Part shown: piece by piece, positions 6,417 through 9,297 of the stretch | How the letters are laid out: each line of letters starts with the position of its first letter | How positions within the stretch are numbered: the first letter of the stretch is position 1 | NCBI GenBank assembly: GCA_030039695.1 | Contig: JASHVB010000690.1 | Span: forward strand, 1-9,297 | DNA: 9,297 nucleotides | Reading direction: 5' to 3' | Origin: Acetobacteraceae bacterium | Lineage (GTDB): Bacteria > Pseudomonadota > Alphaproteobacteria > Acetobacterales > Acetobacteraceae | Program-made: the position numbers and the translations under genes | The notes under the pieces: model-generated | Databases searched by the model: none | What the model was told of the DNA's origin: nothing | What the model saw: only the letters and a program-made list of their open reading frames with translations

Positions 6417-7061
6417 GGATGGGTCGGCAAAGCGTTGACCAGTCTCTTCAACTCCGTCGGATTGAACACGCACACCGCCGCGTCGACCCACGAATTCTTG
6501 GCCTATCTGATTCCTGATACCCCAATCTGCATGGTGTTGGACGTCAGAATGTCAGGCAGGAACGTCTTAGACGCCCAGCAGGAATTCTTGACGTTGCGCG
6601 CCGAGATTCGGTCGCGGTCATCATGGCGCATGGAGATATCCCGATGTCTGTCTGCGCCGTGAAGGTTGGCGCTGTCGAATTTCTGGCAGAGCCATTCAAG
6701 GATCAAGATCTGCTCGATGCAATCTATGCCAGTCTCGAAAAATCTCAAACTCGGCGTCGTGATATGATGGCGATCGTAGACCTGCGCGGCAGGCACGAGC
6801 GGCTCTCCGTCCGCGAACGCCAGCGTCATGGATATGGTCGCTAGAGGTCAGCCTTCAAAGCAGATTGCCGCCACACTCCGTCTAAGCGAAATCACCGTGA
6901 AGGTTTGTCGGGCACAGATCGTGGGCAAGATACAGGCGAAATCCTTGCTTGAGCTCGGGTCCATCCCGGCACATCAGCACATTACCACGGCGCCAGATAT
7001 GCTTGTTTGGCGTGATGTGCAGGCGCACCGGGAAGCTGAGCGGCGCTGCCCACGCGGGTGA
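6417..7061 (+). pseudogene. Broken FixJ/NarL-type response regulator
   Basis: Three consecutive reading frames together give one FixJ-family regulator. Frame one (6417 to about 6608) encodes GKALTSLFNSVGL and CMVLDVRMSG, the first receiver half with its phospho-Asp. Frame two (about 6608-6823) encodes MAHGDIPMSV, VGAVEFLAEPFKDQDLLDAI and SVRERQ. Frame three (6825-7061) encodes VMDMVARGQPSKQIAATL and SEITVKV, the LuxR-type HTH. A one-base deletion near 6606-6610 and a one-base insertion near 6824 explain the frames and keep family spacing. The first receiver strand with its acidic pair is missing. The conserved Thr before GHGD is Met (IMAHGD), and the conserved Lys of the KPF motif is Glu (AEPF). 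The protein would be inactive even without the frameshifts. AAGGAG and an ATG at 6406-6421 start a 32-codon frame out of phase with the homology, perhaps a relic of the original start. Confidence 0.85.
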
Positions 7062-7062
7062 C

Positions 7063-7082
7063 GTCTCCTTCCAGCCGGAGAC
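7063..7082. repeat. Small inverted repeat after the broken regulator
   Basis: GTCTCC (7063-7068) and GGAGAC (7077-7082) form a perfect 6-bp stem with an 8-base loop, directly after the stop of the FixJ remnant. An A-rich but not T-rich stretch follows, so terminator activity on the plus strand is doubtful. The roughly 100 bases to 7165 hold nothing else that I recognise. Confidence 0.25.
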
Positions 7083-7165
7083 CGAGGAAAACCCACGGCG
7101 GACCAAAGGATCGGCTCCAGCATCTAGCGTGATAGAGCCAGCGCGACGGGAACGTTGGACCCTTG

Positions 7166-8012
7166 TCAAAGGAGCGGCTTCGTCGCGCGCAAAGAATATG
7201 CCAGCGGCAGCCATGGTTGGTCTGGCCAACGGTACAATCCGACATGGTCCTTCACAAGGCAGGCAAACATCCGCCACGCGACGGCAGGATGTTCATGCAG
7301 CCAGTCAAGACGCAGGCCAGCATCGATCAACGACGTGACGACCTTGCCGACCGGATGGATCCACTGGCACGTCGCCGAGTGCGTCAAACGCGCATCACGG
7401 TCCATGTAATCGGTCGCGTCATTCAGCAGCAGCGGCCGGTCATGAAAATACGGCGCGAAGAAGCCCGGCATCCCTCTGGCACCCTGCGCTGTTCGTCATC
7501 CAGCACCAGCGCGGCCGGATGGCCCTCGGCGAGGTAAACCCAGCCGCCGGGCTTGAGGAAATGCGCGACGGTCCTTGCCCAGCCAGCGACATCATGCAGC
7601 CAGGGCAGTGCCCCCAAGTCACGAACACCACATCGAACGACGAAGATTCGGGGATAGCCGCGGTGGCGCCATACAAGTCGGCAAGCACGAACCGTACGCG
7701 ACCCGCGACGCCGAGCCGATCCGCAAGGTCGCGTGCCGCGTCGATCGCCGGCGCGGAGAAGTCGAGACCCACCGCGGTCGCGCCATGTTGCACCAGGACG
7801 AGCGTATCGAGCCTAAAATGACACTGCAAGTGCAACACGCGCAGTCCAACGACCGGGCCAAGCTCGGATTCTTCGATCGCATTTAGTTGCGCTCTACCAT
7901 TGAGCAGGCCGGCGACATCGTAGCCGCACGGTCCCAAATGGATCGGGACGCGTTCATCCCAGTTCGCTCGATTCAGCCTGCGCCAATCGGGTTGGCTGTC
8001 ATCGCTGTTCAT
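7166..8012 (-). pseudogene. SAM-dependent methyltransferase split by two frameshifts
   Basis: Three minus-strand frames join into one class I methyltransferase of about 280 residues. Frame one (8012 to about 7614) runs from DWRRLNRANWDERVP through VLHLQCHF and VGLDFSAPAI to SSFDVVFVTWG. Frame two (about 7617-7472) continues with ALPWLHDVAGWARTV, FLKPGGWVYLAEGHP and ALVLDDE. Frame three (7471-7166) gives MPGFFAPYFHDRPLLL, TDYMDRDARL, IHPVGKVVTSLIDAG and SLRATKP, then a stop. The first shift coincides with a C5 run (7611-7615); one more base would restore TWGALPW. The second falls at 7472-7474, again one base short. Residue 67, normally Gly in the HFGLDT form of SAM motif I, is Arg. The start overlaps the mazG stop by 14 bases, so the gene was once co-translated with mazG. 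Its substrate is unknown. A sequencing error in the C run is possible, but the other changes favour real decay. Confidence 0.85.
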
Positions 8013-8790
8013 CGCGCTTCACCGTCTGCCAAAGCGCTTCCATGTCTTCCAACGTCATTTCCGTCAGCGATCGTCCGTCGCGCTCTGCATGCTGCTCCAT
8101 GGCATTAAAGCGACGTGCGAACTTCTCGTTGGCGTGGCGCAGACAGGCCTCCGGATCGAGCTTCAGCTTCCGTGCGAGATTGGCCAGCACGAATAACAAA
8201 TCGCCGACTTCATCCGCGAGCCGCGCTTGGTCCGCGGCGGGAAGTTCCGCACGCAGCTCGCCGACTTCTTCGTCCAGCTTTTCTAGCACGGCTTCAGCGT
8301 TCGGCCAGTCGAAGCGGACGCGCGCGGCACGTGCGGTTAATTTCTCGGCACGCGTGAGCGCGGGCAGCGCCAGCGGCACACCGGCCAGGGCGCCGGTTTC
8401 GGCGCGGGCAGCACGTTCGAATTCCTTCTGCACCTCCCACGCGACGTGCTGCGTGGTAGCGTCGCGCGCCGCAGCGTCGCCGAAAACGTGCGGGTGGCGG
8501 CGGATCATTTTGTCGGCGATGGCGCGGGCGACGTCGGCGAAGGCGAATCGGCGTTCCTCCTCGGCCATCCGCGCATGGTAGACGACCTGGAAGAGGAGGT
8601 CGCCGAGTTCGCCGGGCAGCGCGGCGAAGTCGCGGCGAGTGATGGCATCGGCGACTTCGTAGGCTTCTTCGAGCGTGTATGGCGCGATGGTGTCGAAGGT
8701 CTGGCCTTTGTCCCATGGGCAGCCGGTCGCCGGGTCGCGCAGGGCGGCCATGATGTCGAGCAGGCGGCGGAGCTCAGATTCTGCGGACAT
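7999..8790 (-). CDS. mazG: Nucleoside triphosphate pyrophosphohydrolase MazG
   Basis: This intact 263-residue enzyme hydrolyses (d)NTPs, including damaged ones, to the monophosphate and pyrophosphate in the cytoplasm. Its length matches E. coli MazG. It has the expected tandem MazG domains. The N-terminal one has CPWDKGQTF (24-32), E41-E42-x2-E45 and E61-x2-D64. The C-terminal one has KLDEEVGEL (171-179, E174, E175, E178) and E194-x2-D197. These EExxE...ExxD sets bind magnesium. The ATG at 8790 gives the family N-terminus (LLDIMAALRDP); no strong Shine-Dalgarno sequence precedes it. The frame is open back to 9111, but that extension is Arg-rich, antisense to the repeat and transporter remnant in another frame, and not MazG-like. 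The broken methyltransferase gene begins inside its last codons. Confidence 0.93.
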   Translation of the reverse strand: MSAESELRRLLDIMAALRDPATGCPWDKGQTFDTIAPYTLEEAYEVADAITRRDFAALPGELGDLLFQVVYHARMAEEERRFAFADVARAIADKMIRRHPHVFGDAAARDATTQHVAWEVQKEFERAARAETGALAGVPLALPALTRAEKLTARAARVRFDWPNAEAVLEKLDEEVGELRAELPAADQARLADEVGDLLFVLANLARKLKLDPEACLRHANEKFARRFNAMEQHAERDGRSLTEMTLEDMEALWQTVKRDEQR

Positions 8791-8855
8791 GAGGGGCGGA
8801 TAGGACTTGGGCGGCGGGGACGCAAGCAGAGAAATGTCTGCGACCGGCGGGTCCT

Positions 8856-9140
8856 TCACCCGACGCCGACCTCTCCCGCAAACGGGAAAGGCGTACCGCG
8901 GGACGGCCTCATCAGCAGCCATCCGGCGATGAGGGCGTTGGGAAGATTCCACGCGCCGCCGTTGACGAAGGCAGCCTCGTAGCAACCAGTGAGATCGAAG
9001 ATCGCTCCGGACAACCAGCGGCCGACCGCGATGCCGAACAATGTCGCCATCATCACGATGCCGACGCCACCAACGGTTGACAGCGCGACGATGATGCCAA
9101 GGCGCAGCCACGCGTACGGGCTGTCGATCCGGTCGTCCAT
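8856..9140 (-). pseudogene. MFS transporter remnant with internal deletion
   Basis: The 94-codon frame starts like the N-terminus of an MFS permease (SPYAWLRLGIIVALSTVGGVG, residues 7-27, membrane segment 1). It continues within a few residues into what normally is the last loop and helix of such proteins (TLFGIAVGRWLSG, AIFDLTGCYEAAFVNGG, AWNLPNALIAGWLLMR, about 33-78). Some 300 residues in between appear to be gone, with the junction near 9040-9060. The final 16 residues are encoded by the REP-like repeat, so the original stop is also lost or displaced. The ATG at 9140 follows the stop of the upstream gene by 10 bases, suggesting an old operon. No strong ribosome site is seen. A functional small two-segment membrane protein cannot be ruled out, but a deletion remnant is the simpler reading. 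Confidence 0.65.
8870..8891. repeat. REP-like palindrome (CCTCTCCCG-CAAA-CGGGAAAGG)
   Basis: Nine-base arms (8870-8878 and 8883-8891) with one mismatch flank a CAAA loop. The sequence closely resembles the dispersed CTCTCCCGCAAGCGGGAGAG intergenic repeats found in many high-GC proteobacteria, and CACCC just upstream (8857-8861) also fits that pattern. It sits between the transporter remnant and mazG; the remnant's reading frame runs through it and ends as TPFPFAGEVGVG. Confidence 0.55.
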
Positions 9141-9150
9141 GCGCGTGCTT

Positions 9151-9297
9151 TCAGGTCTTCTCGAAGTCGATACGCTCGACCACGGGCAACCGATGCAGGA
9201 AGCGACGCAAGCAATCCAGGGCCAACTCCGCAGCGCCGAGGCGGACCCATTCACGCCCACCCAGCACGCGCGAGCGGCGCAGCGAGACAGTTTCCAC
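9151..9297 (-). CDS. C-terminal end of an unrecognised protein (partial)
   Basis: Forty-eight codons and a TGA stop (9153-9151) enter from the right edge. The translation includes LRRSRVLGGREWVRLGAAEL, a probable helix LALDCLRRFLHRLP and the terminus VVERIDFEKT. It is a plausible soluble protein end with normal composition. The MFS remnant starts 10 bases after its stop, so both probably belonged to one transcription unit. I do not recognise the family from this short piece, and the frame is supported mainly by being open and by the tight spacing. Confidence 0.55.
   Translation of the reverse strand: METVSLRRSRVLGGREWVRLGAAELALDCLRRFLHRLPVVERIDFEKT

Noticed and set aside
6882..7277. 131-codon minus-strand frame over the end of the FixJ remnant
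   Set aside because: It spans the HTH-coding end of the remnant and the 3' part of the methyltransferase remnant in another frame, with no recognisable domain.
7611..7615. Programmed ribosomal frameshifting at the C5 run (G5 on the coding strand) of the methyltransferase
   Set aside because: A second frameshift and the motif I Gly-to-Arg change point to inactivation, and no stimulatory structure was evident, so simple decay or a sequence error is more likely.
8791..9111. N-terminal extension of the mazG frame by 107 codons
   Set aside because: It is Arg-rich, has no MazG-like sequence, and runs over the REP-like repeat and the MFS remnant in a different frame. The ATG at 8790 gives the normal family length of 263.

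Overview
The window is high-GC (judged by eye) and looks like a chromosomal segment of an alphaproteobacterium. The main reason is the gene order: a branched-chain aminotransferase diverging from a MarR regulator, an OmpR-type response regulator and an EnvZ-like kinase. This recalls the petP/petR regulator pair known from Rhodobacter. The assignment is an inference from family resemblance, not from a search.

Left part (1-2607), all on the minus strand. A Rieske-type ring-hydroxylating oxygenase alpha subunit runs off the left edge. It has a complete Rieske centre and a TTG start with a strong Shine-Dalgarno sequence. A 706-base stretch without a recognisable gene follows, then a HAD-superfamily hydrolase of the FDVGETL type, then a further 494 bases without a convincing gene.

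Centre (2608-6349). ilvE on the minus strand and the MarR gene on the plus strand diverge from a 110-base region. That region holds a perfect TATAAT box and an imperfect 19-bp palindrome, a good MarR operator candidate. The MarR stop and the response-regulator start share one base (TGATG). A sensor kinase follows after a 114-base gap. Together these form a likely signalling operon that may also control ilvE.

Right part (6350-9297). Here gene decay is concentrated. A FixJ/NarL-type response regulator has lost its N-terminus, carries two opposite frameshifts and lacks the conserved Thr and Lys of its receiver domain. Convergent to it, a SAM-dependent methyltransferase is broken by two one-base deletions and has Arg in place of the motif I Gly. 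It overlaps the 3' end of an intact mazG. Upstream of mazG lies a roughly 94-codon MFS transporter remnant that seems to join the first and last membrane segments of a normal protein. Its reading frame ends inside a REP-like palindrome. The last 48 codons of an unrecognised gene enter from the right edge.

No tRNA, rRNA, CRISPR array, complete insertion sequence or phage gene was seen. I found no convincing new multi-gene system. The most informative points are the MarR operator architecture and the three independent gene remnants.
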